Origin: Verrucomicrobiia bacterium
GTDB taxonomy: Bacteria; Verrucomicrobiota; Verrucomicrobiia; Limisphaerales; UBA11358
Direction of reading: 5' to 3'
Assembly (NCBI GenBank): GCA_025451535.1
Contig: JANWKE010000161.1
Location: 1-36,967 of the forward strand
Length of the DNA: 36,967 bases
In this document: piece after piece, positions 9,808-16,640 of the stretch
How positions within the stretch are numbered: the first letter of the stretch is position 1
Layout of the letters: each line of letters starts with the position of its first letter
Notes under the pieces: model-generated
Told to the model about the DNA's origin: nothing
Databases searched by the model: none
What the model saw: only the letters and a program-made list of their open reading frames with translations
Made by a program: the position numbers and the translations under genes

Positions 9808-11463
9808 GTGCGTCGCGAAAATTTCATCACTCTCCCTCTGGCAGGGTTGTTGATTTTCAGCGCAAACTGTCTCCCTGGACAAATCATCGCTCCGGACACA
9901 AACCTCACCGCGCGCGAGGAACAAATCATCGCCGTCTCAAAACCCGCCGCCGCGCCTCAATTCAATAACGCGATGGTTACCGGCGTCCGCCCCGGTACGC
10001 CGTTCCTTTATTCACTGGCAGTAACCGGCGCCCGTCCGGTCACCTATTCCGCAAAAAAACTGCCCGCGGGACTCACGCTGGACCCCCAAACCGGCATCAT
10101 CACCGGTGCGCTGAAGAACCAAGGAGCGTTCACCTTCACCGCGTCCGCCAAAAATTCTGCCGGCCAAGCGTCGGCAAAAATTAAAATTGTGTGCGGCGAC
10201 ACTCTCGCGCTCACGCCGCCGATGGGCTGGAACAGTTACGACGCTTTTGGCGACAACGTCGTCGAGTCCGAAGTCCTGGCGAACGCGCGCTACCTGGCGG
10301 AGAAGTTGCAGCCGGCCGGCTGGGACACGGTCGTTGTGGATTACTGCTGGTCCGACCCCGGCGCGCACGATAACAACCGCAATGCGCGCGCCAATGCGCC
10401 GCTCGCGATGGACACATATGGCCGCCTGCTGCCCGCGCCGAACCGTTTTCCCTCCGCCGTGGACGGCGCCGGCTTCAAGCCGCTCGCCGATGCGGTCCAT
10501 GCGCTCGGTTTGAAGTTCGGCATCCACGTCATGCGGGGGATTCCGCGGAATTCCGTCAAGGCCGGCCTGCCCATCGAAGGTTCGAGCTTTACCGCCGCCG
10601 ATGCCGCCAACACCAACGACAAGTGCGTCTGGTGCCCCGACATGTTTGGCGTCAAAAACAACTCTGCCGGCCAGGCGTGGTATGATTCCTGTGCCGGCCT
10701 GTGGGCCGGGTGGGGTGTGGATTACATCAAGGTGGACGATCTTTCCCAGCCGTATCACGCGCCGGAAATTGAAATGATCCATCACGCCATCAGCCAATGC
10801 GGACGCAGCATCGTTTTCAGTACGTCGCCCGGCCCCACGCCCGTCAGCCGTGCGGCACACATCATGGCCAATGCAAACTTGTGGCGTGTCTCCGGCGATT
10901 TCTGGGACGACTGGAGATCGCTCAATCACGAGTTCGCGCTCGGCGAACGCTGGCGCGATTTTGTCGGCCCGGGACACTGGCCGGACGCCGACATGTTGCC
11001 GGTCGGACATCTCTCGGTCAGGCATCGCTCCGTCGGCCCCGACCGGTTCACCCGGTTGACGCGTGATGAGCAACTCACGCACATTTCGCTCTGGTGCCTG
11101 TTGCCCTCGCCGTTGATGCTGGGCATGAACCTGCCGGAAAACGACGATTGGACGACCGCCATTATCTCCAATCCCGAAGTCCTTGCGGTGGACCAGGATT
11201 CGCTCGGCAAACCGGCGCAACAAGTAGTCAATGCCAAGGTACCCGCGCAAACGTGGATGAGGCCATTGACCGACGGCTCGGTGGCCGTCGGATTTTTTAA
11301 TCGCACCGGACAGCCGCTGAAAATCGATGTGCTCTGGCGGGATCTCGGGCTTCGTTCCACACCCAAAGTCCGTGATTTATGGCTGCGAAAGGATTTGGGG
11401 AGGGAAAAGAACTTTTCCGCCGAATTGCCCCCACATGGCTGCATGCTGCTTCGCGTCAAGTGA
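9808..11463 (+). CDS. Secreted GH27-family alpha-galactosidase or beta-L-arabinopyranosidase
   Basis: A 551-residue glycosidase that starts at a GTG, chosen because it gives a short charged start and a hydrophobic signal segment (ITLPLAGLLIFSANC). An upstream open frame overlaps the symporter in another frame and is not credible. After the signal comes an Ig-like putative domain of He_PIG type (LPAGLTLDPQTGIITG, about residues 50-130). The GH27 barrel follows from PPMGWNSYDAFG. The nucleophile is Asp310 in YIKVDD and the acid/base Asp364 in WRVSGDFWDDW, aligning with Asp170 and Asp231 of human alpha-galactosidase A. GHWPDADML and a beta-sandwich close the protein. GH27 contains alpha-galactosidases and beta-L-arabinopyranosidases; the arabinose context favours the second, but the residues seen do not decide. 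Confidence 0.88.
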   Translation: MRRENFITLPLAGLLIFSANCLPGQIIAPDTNLTAREEQIIAVSKPAAAPQFNNAMVTGVRPGTPFLYSLAVTGARPVTYSAKKLPAGLTLDPQTGIITGALKNQGAFTFTASAKNSAGQASAKIKIVCGDTLALTPPMGWNSYDAFGDNVVESEVLANARYLAEKLQPAGWDTVVVDYCWSDPGAHDNNRNARANAPLAMDTYGRLLPAPNRFPSAVDGAGFKPLADAVHALGLKFGIHVMRGIPRNSVKAGLPIEGSSFTAADAANTNDKCVWCPDMFGVKNNSAGQAWYDSCAGLWAGWGVDYIKVDDLSQPYHAPEIEMIHHAISQCGRSIVFSTSPGPTPVSRAAHIMANANLWRVSGDFWDDWRSLNHEFALGERWRDFVGPGHWPDADMLPVGHLSVRHRSVGPDRFTRLTRDEQLTHISLWCLLPSPLMLGMNLPENDDWTTAIISNPEVLAVDQDSLGKPAQQVVNAKVPAQTWMRPLTDGSVAVGFFNRTGQPLKIDVLWRDLGLRSTPKVRDLWLRKDLGREKNFSAELPPHGCMLLRVK

Positions 11464-11475
11464 CCTCGCTCCACT

Positions 11476-11506
11476 CAAACCGCCGGACATTCAGGCCGCC
11501 GGTTTG
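11476..11506. terminator. Hairpin between convergent genes
   Basis: 11-nt arms (11476-11486 and 11496-11506) pair at 10 of 11 positions around a 9-nt loop, in the 78-bp gap where the + strand arabinose cluster meets the - strand tsaD gene. A bidirectional terminator is the natural reading; no T tract adjoins it. Confidence 0.4.
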
Positions 11507-11541
11507 CCGGTAAAAGGTTCTTCCGGCCGAACGTCATGGCT

Positions 11542-12567
11542 TCACGCCAATTCCCAACCGGGCGCGATTTCCTGGTCGGGTGGCGTGGGTTTGGTGCCAG
11601 CCAGCAATTTGCGTTCGGCCAGGACGCCAATCATTCCTGCGTTGTCGGTGCAAAGATTCTGGTCTGCCAGGCGCAGCGTAAAACCTTTGTTCTTACATTC
11701 GCCCGTCAGTTCACGCCGCAAGGTGCGATTGCAAGTCACGCCACCGGATGCCGTTACGCAGCGTACGCCCTTGCGCTTTGCCGCGCGCAGGGTCTTCGTT
11801 ACGAGTACCTCGACGATCGCCGCCTGAATGCTGGCACACAGGTTGCGCACGGATTGCGCGTCGTTCAATAATTCCGGGTGGTCGTGGAGAAAATAACGCA
11901 CGGACGTTTTCAAGCCGCTAAAACTGAAGTCATCGCCGGTGTCGTTGAGCAGGGGGCGCGGGAAATCGAAAGCCTTCGGATTTCCCGTCTCCGCCAGCCG
12001 GTCTATTTCCGGACCGGCGGGGTAGGGGAGTCCCATCAGCTTGCCGGTCTTGTCAAAACATTCACCGGCTGCGTCGTCCGTTGTCGAGCCGAGTACGGAA
12101 TGTTTCAACTCCGATTCCACCAGCACCAGCATCGTATGCCCGCCGCTGACGATAAGCGACACGTTGGGTTGGAAGAGGGAGAAGTCAGCCGTCGGCGGAT
12201 CGCCGGATATCCACGGTGAATACAAATGTGCTTCGTGATGATGGATGCCGAGGAATGGTTTCTCCCGGGCAAACGCGATGGCTTGTGCGGCCTTGAATCC
12301 AACCAACAGCGCCGTGGGTAGTCCAGGCCCCTGCGTGGCGGCGACGGCGTCAAGCTGGTCGGGCTGTACCCGCGCTGCTTGCAGCGCCGCCTGGGTTACC
12401 GGAACCAGATTCCGCAAATGTTCGCGCGCGGCGAGTTCGGGTACCACCCCGCCATACTCGGCGTGCAATTTGATTTGCGAGGAGATGATGCTGGAAAGAA
12501 TTGTTCCACCGCGCACCACGGAGGCGCTGGTTTCGTCGCACGAGGTTTCTATGGCGAGCAAGGTCAT
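11542..12567 (-). CDS. tsaD: tRNA N6-adenosine threonylcarbamoyltransferase
   Basis: Catalytic subunit that transfers the threonylcarbamoyl group to A37 of ANN-decoding tRNAs, acting with TsaB, TsaC and TsaE (none of them in the window). It has 341 residues, the usual bacterial length. The start LAIETSCDETSASVV, the metal-binding His110-x3-His114 in HHEAH, and the ATP-site stretches VSGGHTMLVLVE, GEDFDK-like GECFDKTGKLMG and DFSFSGLKT are all present. It is the last gene of the - strand series ispD, ctp, tsaD. The 105-bp gap to the upstream protease gene is almost filled by a palindromic element. Confidence 0.96.
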   Translation of the reverse strand: MTLLAIETSCDETSASVVRGGTILSSIISSQIKLHAEYGGVVPELAAREHLRNLVPVTQAALQAARVQPDQLDAVAATQGPGLPTALLVGFKAAQAIAFAREKPFLGIHHHEAHLYSPWISGDPPTADFSLFQPNVSLIVSGGHTMLVLVESELKHSVLGSTTDDAAGECFDKTGKLMGLPYPAGPEIDRLAETGNPKAFDFPRPLLNDTGDDFSFSGLKTSVRYFLHDHPELLNDAQSVRNLCASIQAAIVEVLVTKTLRAAKRKGVRCVTASGGVTCNRTLRRELTGECKNKGFTLRLADQNLCTDNAGMIGVLAERKLLAGTKPTPPDQEIAPGWELA

Positions 12568-12574
12568 TTTTTAT

Positions 12575-12650
12575 CGTAGCGGCAGGTCGGCAGACCGCCG
12601 CCTGCCTGCGGAAAACCGAATTGTCCGGCCTTCTGCCGAAAGCCGCCACG
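12575..12650. repeat. BIME-like palindromic element, copy A
   Basis: This 76-bp intergenic element starts CGTAGCGGC and ends GCCGCCACG. Its left hairpin is GCGGC-A-GGTC / GACC-GCCGC on a GGCA loop. Its right hairpin is GGCCTTC / GAAAGCC on a TGCC loop. A 26-nt spacer separates them. The outer feet are GTAG on the left and CCAC (GTGG reversed) on the right. It matches the element at 19485-19558 in layout and in the right-hand sequence TTCTGCCGAAAGCCGC. A REP/inverted-REP pair is the closest known structure. Confidence 0.7.
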
Positions 12651-12672
12651 TTTCTTTTACCGGGATCTCATT

Positions 12673-13983
12673 TTATTTCGCCGCGACTTTTTCCGGGCTT
12701 GCCAGGTGGCTGTAAAGCAAAATGCCCTTCAACAAATCGTCGGCACGTTCAAGTTGCACGTCCTGGATTTTGTCGACCCGGGCACGGTCTTCCGGGCTCA
12801 GCGAGTACAGCCCGCCGAGCGAACGCTTGAAGATCAATGCGGCCTCTTCCTCATCCGTCATGGGCACAACCACGTCCGGCGTGATGCCGTGTTCATGAAT
12901 GACCCGGTGGCTGGGGGTGTAATATTTGGCCGTCGTCAACTTGAGCGCCGAGCCGTCGTCCAGCGGGAAAATGCTCTGCACGGAACCCTTGCCGAACGTT
13001 TTCTCGCCCAGAATGACCGCGCGATGCAAATCCTGCAAACAGCCGGTGACAATTTCCGACGCGCTCGCGCTGCCGAGATTGACCAGCACCACCATGGGCA
13101 TGCCTTTTAATTCATCCCCGTGGCCTTCCGCGCGCCGCGTCGAATTTTGTTCCGGATCGCGCCCTTCAGTGGTGACGACGAGTTGTCCCCGCGGCAGGAA
13201 TTTGCTGCAAACGCCGACTGCCTCGTCCAGCAGGCCACCGGGATTGCCGCGCAAATCGAGGATCAACGCCTGCATTCCCTCCGCTTTCAACGTTTTCAAC
13301 GCGTCTCCCAGTTCATCACTGGTATTGTCGCCAAACTGGGTGATGCGAATGTAGCCGATCCGGTCCGGCCCGAGCGGGAAATCCTTTTTGCCGTTGATGT
13401 CCTTTACCATGTCCACGTTGATGATGGCGCGGGTCAGCGTGAAATCCTTGGTCATGCCGGACGAGGGGCGTTGGATGGTCACGGTGACCTGCGTATCCGG
13501 TTTGCCGCGCAGCAGCTTCACCGCGTCCGGCAGCGCCATCTTTTCTGCGCTGCGGCCGTTGATTTTGACGATGCGGTCGCCGGCCAGAATGCCCGCGCGG
13601 AATCCCGGTGTGTCATCCATCGGCGTGACCACGGTCACATAATCGTCCTTCATCGAGACCACCAGCCCCAGCCCGCCAAACTCGCCTTCCGTGTCACTCT
13701 GCAATTCCTGGTACTCCTCCGGGTCCATGAACTCGCTGTGCGGATCGAGCGAATCAATCATCCCCTTGAGCGCGTCCGAAACCAGGTCGTGATACGTCAG
13801 GTTGGTGCCATCCACGTATTCCGTACGCACCTTTTCCAGCACATTGGCAAAAAGCTCCAGATTTGGATAGACCGAATCCTTGTGTTCCGCGGCCTGGGCC
13901 GAGCTCAAATAAACGTGCGTGCCGATGGCCAGATTCAGCAACAACACCCCAATGACCGTTCCATAAATCAAACGTCGTTTCAT
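12673..13983 (-). CDS. S41-family C-terminal processing protease
   Basis: A 436-residue envelope protease with an N-terminal signal/anchor (residues about 4-32, LIYGTVIGVLLLNLAIGTHVYL). A helical segment ending in DSLDPHSEFMDPEEYQEL follows. Next come a PDZ domain (GLGLVVSMKDDYVTVVTPMDDTPGFRAGI...) and the tail-specific protease fold. The catalytic Ser lies in NLGSASASEIVTG and the Lys in GEKTFGKGSVQ. CtpA-type enzymes trim the C-termini of periplasmic proteins and peptidoglycan hydrolases. The gene is 39 bp downstream of ispD and likely shares its transcript. Which of the several Ctp subgroups it belongs to is not clear. Confidence 0.94.
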   Translation of the reverse strand: MKRRLIYGTVIGVLLLNLAIGTHVYLSSAQAAEHKDSVYPNLELFANVLEKVRTEYVDGTNLTYHDLVSDALKGMIDSLDPHSEFMDPEEYQELQSDTEGEFGGLGLVVSMKDDYVTVVTPMDDTPGFRAGILAGDRIVKINGRSAEKMALPDAVKLLRGKPDTQVTVTIQRPSSGMTKDFTLTRAIINVDMVKDINGKKDFPLGPDRIGYIRITQFGDNTSDELGDALKTLKAEGMQALILDLRGNPGGLLDEAVGVCSKFLPRGQLVVTTEGRDPEQNSTRRAEGHGDELKGMPMVVLVNLGSASASEIVTGCLQDLHRAVILGEKTFGKGSVQSIFPLDDGSALKLTTAKYYTPSHRVIHEHGITPDVVVPMTDEEEAALIFKRSLGGLYSLSPEDRARVDKIQDVQLERADDLLKGILLYSHLASPEKVAAK

Positions 13984-14022
13984 AAACGGAGGAAAACTAA
14001 CACAAACGGTGGAAATTTCGAA

Positions 14023-14706
14023 TCAAGTTTTGTTTCGCAGCAACATTTCAACGAATGGCAAGTCGCCCGGCACCGTGACCTTGGGGTTCGGGGCGATGCT
14101 GGACACCAGCCGGACCGGCTGGCTGATCAACTCGCAGGCCGCCGTGTCGTCCGTGAAAATCAGGCGTCGGCGGCGCACTTCCGCCAGCGCCCGGCGGATG
14201 ACTTCAACCCGGAACGATTGGGGCGTCTGCACTGCCCACAATTTCGAGCGGTCCAGCGTGCGTTGAATCAATCGGCCATCGGCGGATTCCTTGACGGTGT
14301 CGGTCACCGGCTGCGCCGCCACCGCCGCGCCGGTTTCGTCCGCCGCCTGGACGGTGGTCGCAATCAATTCGTCGCTGGTGCAAGGCCGGGCCGCGTCGTG
14401 AATCGCCACAATCTCCGCTGTGACGGGCAGGGCTTCCAGGCCGTTCCAGACCGAATCCTGCCGTTCGACCCCGCCCACGACGACGCGAAACGGTTTTTTC
14501 AGATTAAACTTGGCTGCCAGTTCCGTGAACGCCTTTTGCATCCCCTCGCGCACGACGACAATGATTTCGCTGATGCACTGCGCATCGTTGAACTTTTGCC
14601 ACGTATGGGCGACAACCGGCCGGCCGGCCACTTCGAGAAACAGTTTATCCACCCCGGCGCCCATGCGGACGCCTTTGCCGGCGGCAACCAGGATCGCGGC
14701 ATTCAT
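14023..14706 (-). CDS. ispD: 2-C-methyl-D-erythritol 4-phosphate cytidylyltransferase
   Basis: Third step of the MEP isoprenoid pathway: it couples CTP to MEP to give CDP-ME in the cytoplasm. The 227 residues match the family. The nucleotidyltransferase loop is AAILVAAGKGVRMG, followed by DKLFLEVAGRPV, ERQDSVWNGL, IHDAARP, VTDTVKE, TPQSFR, FTDDTAACE and the closing NPKVTVPGDL. No ispF is fused or adjacent, although the two are often neighbours. Two other MEP genes, dxr and ispG, lie in a separate cluster at 24435-28927 on the same strand. Confidence 0.96.
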   Translation of the reverse strand: MNAAILVAAGKGVRMGAGVDKLFLEVAGRPVVAHTWQKFNDAQCISEIIVVVREGMQKAFTELAAKFNLKKPFRVVVGGVERQDSVWNGLEALPVTAEIVAIHDAARPCTSDELIATTVQAADETGAAVAAQPVTDTVKESADGRLIQRTLDRSKLWAVQTPQSFRVEVIRRALAEVRRRRLIFTDDTAACELISQPVRLVSSIAPNPKVTVPGDLPFVEMLLRNKT

Positions 14707-14750
14707 TTGTCAGGAAGTCTAAAGTCTCAAGGCCAAAGTCCAAGGCCAAA
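14707..14750. repeat. Short degenerate repeat abutting the ispD start
   Basis: Read on the - strand, the 44 bases just before the ispD ATG are an imperfect run of a unit like GGACTTTGGCCTT. The same type of run abuts the recJ stop codon at 16607-16640. The rest of the gap to 14842 shows no gene. Confidence 0.4.
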
Positions 14751-14842
14751 AATACGAAGATCTCACTTTCAGCCCGCAGCGAAGGTGATGGTGTTGTTGG
14801 GCGGCGTAGTTGATTTGTTAAACTGTTCCCCGATTCCAAACC

Positions 14843-15548
14843 TTAAGAAAGCAGCCTGTGCCGTATGATCAGGGAGATTATGTAAGCGACACCCCGAAAC
14901 CAGTCAGCCACTTGATACATGAACAGGAAAAATCCTGTATAAAACAAAGCGGGATATTTATCCATGAATTGAAAAGTTATTTTGGCAACCACAGCCTTGA
15001 TATCTTTTTGGTTCGCCAGGAGAGCTACGCCAACACCAATAGCTGCCCCGGCCAATATGTCGGTCGGGTAATGAATGCCCAGATAAACCCTCGGCACCAG
15101 GACCAATAAGGTGCTGTCCAGCAAGGCAATCCAACCGCAAAGACGGGAAATAAAGAAGAGACAGGTGGTCAGCGTAGCGAGCAGTATGGCGTGATCACTC
15201 GGAAAGGAACTCCAATTCACCCAGTCGAAATTGTCCTTTGGAAAATGCAATCCGTTTGTCGGGTCAACCAGCGGCCTTACTCTGAATGGAAGGACCAGGG
15301 CGATTAGCCGGATGAGGATCAGTGAAACCACACAAGCCAACATCCCGGATATCACGATGGCTCGGGGCTCTTTGTTTTTATTGTTGTTCTCTCCGTTCTT
15401 AAACCACGACCACCAGTACATCGCGCAATCGGCCCAATTGTCAGGAGGGTGTTTGCTCCCGATAACGATTGCACGGCTCGACCAAAGGAAGGGTGAAGAC
15501 CTTCAAATTGGTTGAGCTCATTCGTATGGTGAAATCAAATGCGTTCAT
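14843..15548 (-). pseudogene. PAP2-family phosphatase, frameshifted at the N-terminus
   Basis: The intact part (14843-15421, 192 residues) is a membrane phosphatase of the PAP2 superfamily. Its catalytic motifs are LPFRVRP, SSFPSDHA and RVYLGIHYPTD, with several transmembrane helices; relatives dephosphorylate undecaprenyl diphosphate or lipid phosphates. It lacks the usual first helix. Upstream on the same strand, a second frame (about 15434-15534) reads LNQFEGLHPSFGRAVQSLSG and then ANTLLTIGPIA, which is what a PAP2 N-terminus looks like. It would join the main frame by a single-base shift near 15422-15426. A third frame supplies MNAFD from an ATG at 15548. At least one and probably two frameshifts therefore split the gene. 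Sequencing error or a truncated functional start at 15421 remain possible. Confidence 0.65.
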
Positions 15549-15687
15549 AACCGTACTGACAGAACACCAGCAGACAGGTGAAGGGGACGGCGCTCCTAGA
15601 CGCCTGGCGCTCCAAATCCTGCAATGTGGGGCACGACCGGTTCATGCGGCTGCAACCTGGACTCTCAAATCTCATTGTGCAATTTAA

Positions 15688-15720
15688 ATTCAGCATTCAG
15701 CATTCCTCCTTCAGCATTTC
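15688..15720. repeat. ATTCAGC-type short direct repeat
   Basis: Three to four imperfect copies of a unit like ATTCAGC or TTCAGCATT lie next to each other. No gene start or stop adjoins them, apart from the degraded region around. Confidence 0.4.
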
Positions 15721-15931
15721 CTGCATAGCTCCGGCGCGGGTCAGGTGGCATCTGATCTCTCATTTTCCATCGAAGCCCATCAAAGGCGTAAGTGATCTGG
15801 AAACAACATGGTGATATGCCAGGTCGCTCAGGCCAGATTTGGGTTCAGCGATGATAAGGTGTTGTGAGTAATACAAGTAGAGAATTCTATTATTGGCATA
15901 GGCTAAGCTGCCTCCGGTTTACAGAACCGTT

Positions 15932-16174
15932 ATGAACCCGCAGCTAAATCATGTGGACACTGCGAACCAAGGCAGCGAAAGCCTGCAATATCAGCTAAGT
16001 GCATTGTGCATTGGGACGAGGACCGAGAAGACCGAACAGTTGATCCATGATATTGAACAGCTGATGCGCGACAACGTACAGAGCCCGGTGGGAATGGGGC
16101 AAGCGCTCGAAGAAAACCTTCGGTCTTACTTGGAGCATCTGGAGCACTGGGAGCATTGGGGTCTGAACGAGTAG
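15932..16174 (+). CDS. Small hypothetical protein (doubtful)
   Basis: An 80-residue ORF whose product is predicted to be mostly helical and acidic. It ends in a run of imperfect Leu/Trp-Glu-His repeats caused by a short DNA repeat (GAGCA(T/C)(C/T)TGG units). No ribosome binding site, conserved motif or functional neighbour is visible. It may be a chance frame or a decayed gene. Confidence 0.25.
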   Translation: MNPQLNHVDTANQGSESLQYQLSALCIGTRTEKTEQLIHDIEQLMRDNVQSPVGMGQALEENLRSYLEHLEHWEHWGLNE

Positions 16175-16235
16175 GCCAGATTTGCTAAAACAGAACGCTT
16201 GGATTGTGACATGGCGTATGTCGCCTGACGGGCCG

Positions 16236-16431
16236 AAGTTGAGTCACCTCCGCTCCGCTGCGGCTCGCCGATCCACTCTTATTAAACCATATTGACAACC
16301 CTTGTAGGGGCTCCAGTGCGTTGTTAGAGGAAATCGCCATCGGCTTAGGCAATCCGGACGGCAATGTCAAATTCCAAAGGGATTTCCGCAAAATCAACCC
16401 GCCAGACATCCCGGCGGGAGGAGGATTTTAA
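16236..16431 (+). pseudogene. Possible C-terminal gene remnant
   Basis: An open frame without a plausible start codon runs to a TAA at 16429-16431. Its last residues, such as LLEEIAIGLGNPDGNVKF and PPDIPAGGGF, have the composition of a real protein rather than of random sequence. The family was not recognised. The stop is directly followed by the AACCGCAGAGG-type repeat, so a gene truncated by repeat insertion or deletion is plausible. Confidence 0.3.
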
Positions 16432-16469
16432 CCGCAGAGGCACGGAGGCGCGGAGAGATTAAATCTTGT

Positions 16470-16520
16470 GGTAGGGACGCGCTGCCGCGTGTCCCGGCTG
16501 ACCGGCAGGTCAGCCCTACC
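16470..16520. repeat. Compact BIME-like palindrome
   Basis: A 51-bp element begins GGTAGGG and ends CCCTACC. The left hairpin is GGACGCG / CGCGTGTCC with a CTGC loop and one bulge. The right hairpin is a perfect 8-bp stem GGCTGACC / GGTCAGCC on a GGCA loop. Feet are GTAG and CTAC. Two hairpins head-to-head on complementary feet is the layout of a REP/inverted-REP pair without a spacer. Confidence 0.7.
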
Positions 16521-16606
16521 TTAGGCGTATAAGTTCTATTTTTCAACTTGGCGTCCTGGCGTCTTAGCGGTTGGTTCCGCATCTGACGTTTTTGCCGTGA
16601 CGAATC

Positions 16607-16640
16607 GGACTTTGGACCTTGGACTTTCGACTTTGGACTA
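16607..16640. repeat. GGACTTTGGAC-type repeat touching the recJ stop
   Basis: Imperfect copies of GGACTTTGG/C form a run that overlaps the recJ stop codon (16638-16640). The related run beside ispD lies at 14707-14750 in the opposite reading. Confidence 0.4.

Larger units (their letters stand above)
15549..16637. other. Gene-poor, repeat-rich stretch
   Basis: About 1.1 kb between the broken PAP2 gene and recJ has no convincing conserved gene. It is locally richer in A and T than its neighbours around 15780-15930. It contains a short ATTCAGC-type repeat, one doubtful 80-residue ORF, a probable gene remnant, a degenerate AACCGC(A/T)-type repeat in both orientations (16430-16460 and 16548-16572), and a compact BIME-like palindrome. 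This looks like a site of past insertion and decay. Confidence 0.6.

Noticed and set aside
13120-14868. Long + strand open frame opposite the S41 protease and ispD
   Set aside because: Both - strand genes have clear family motifs; the antisense product looks like a GC-rich shadow.
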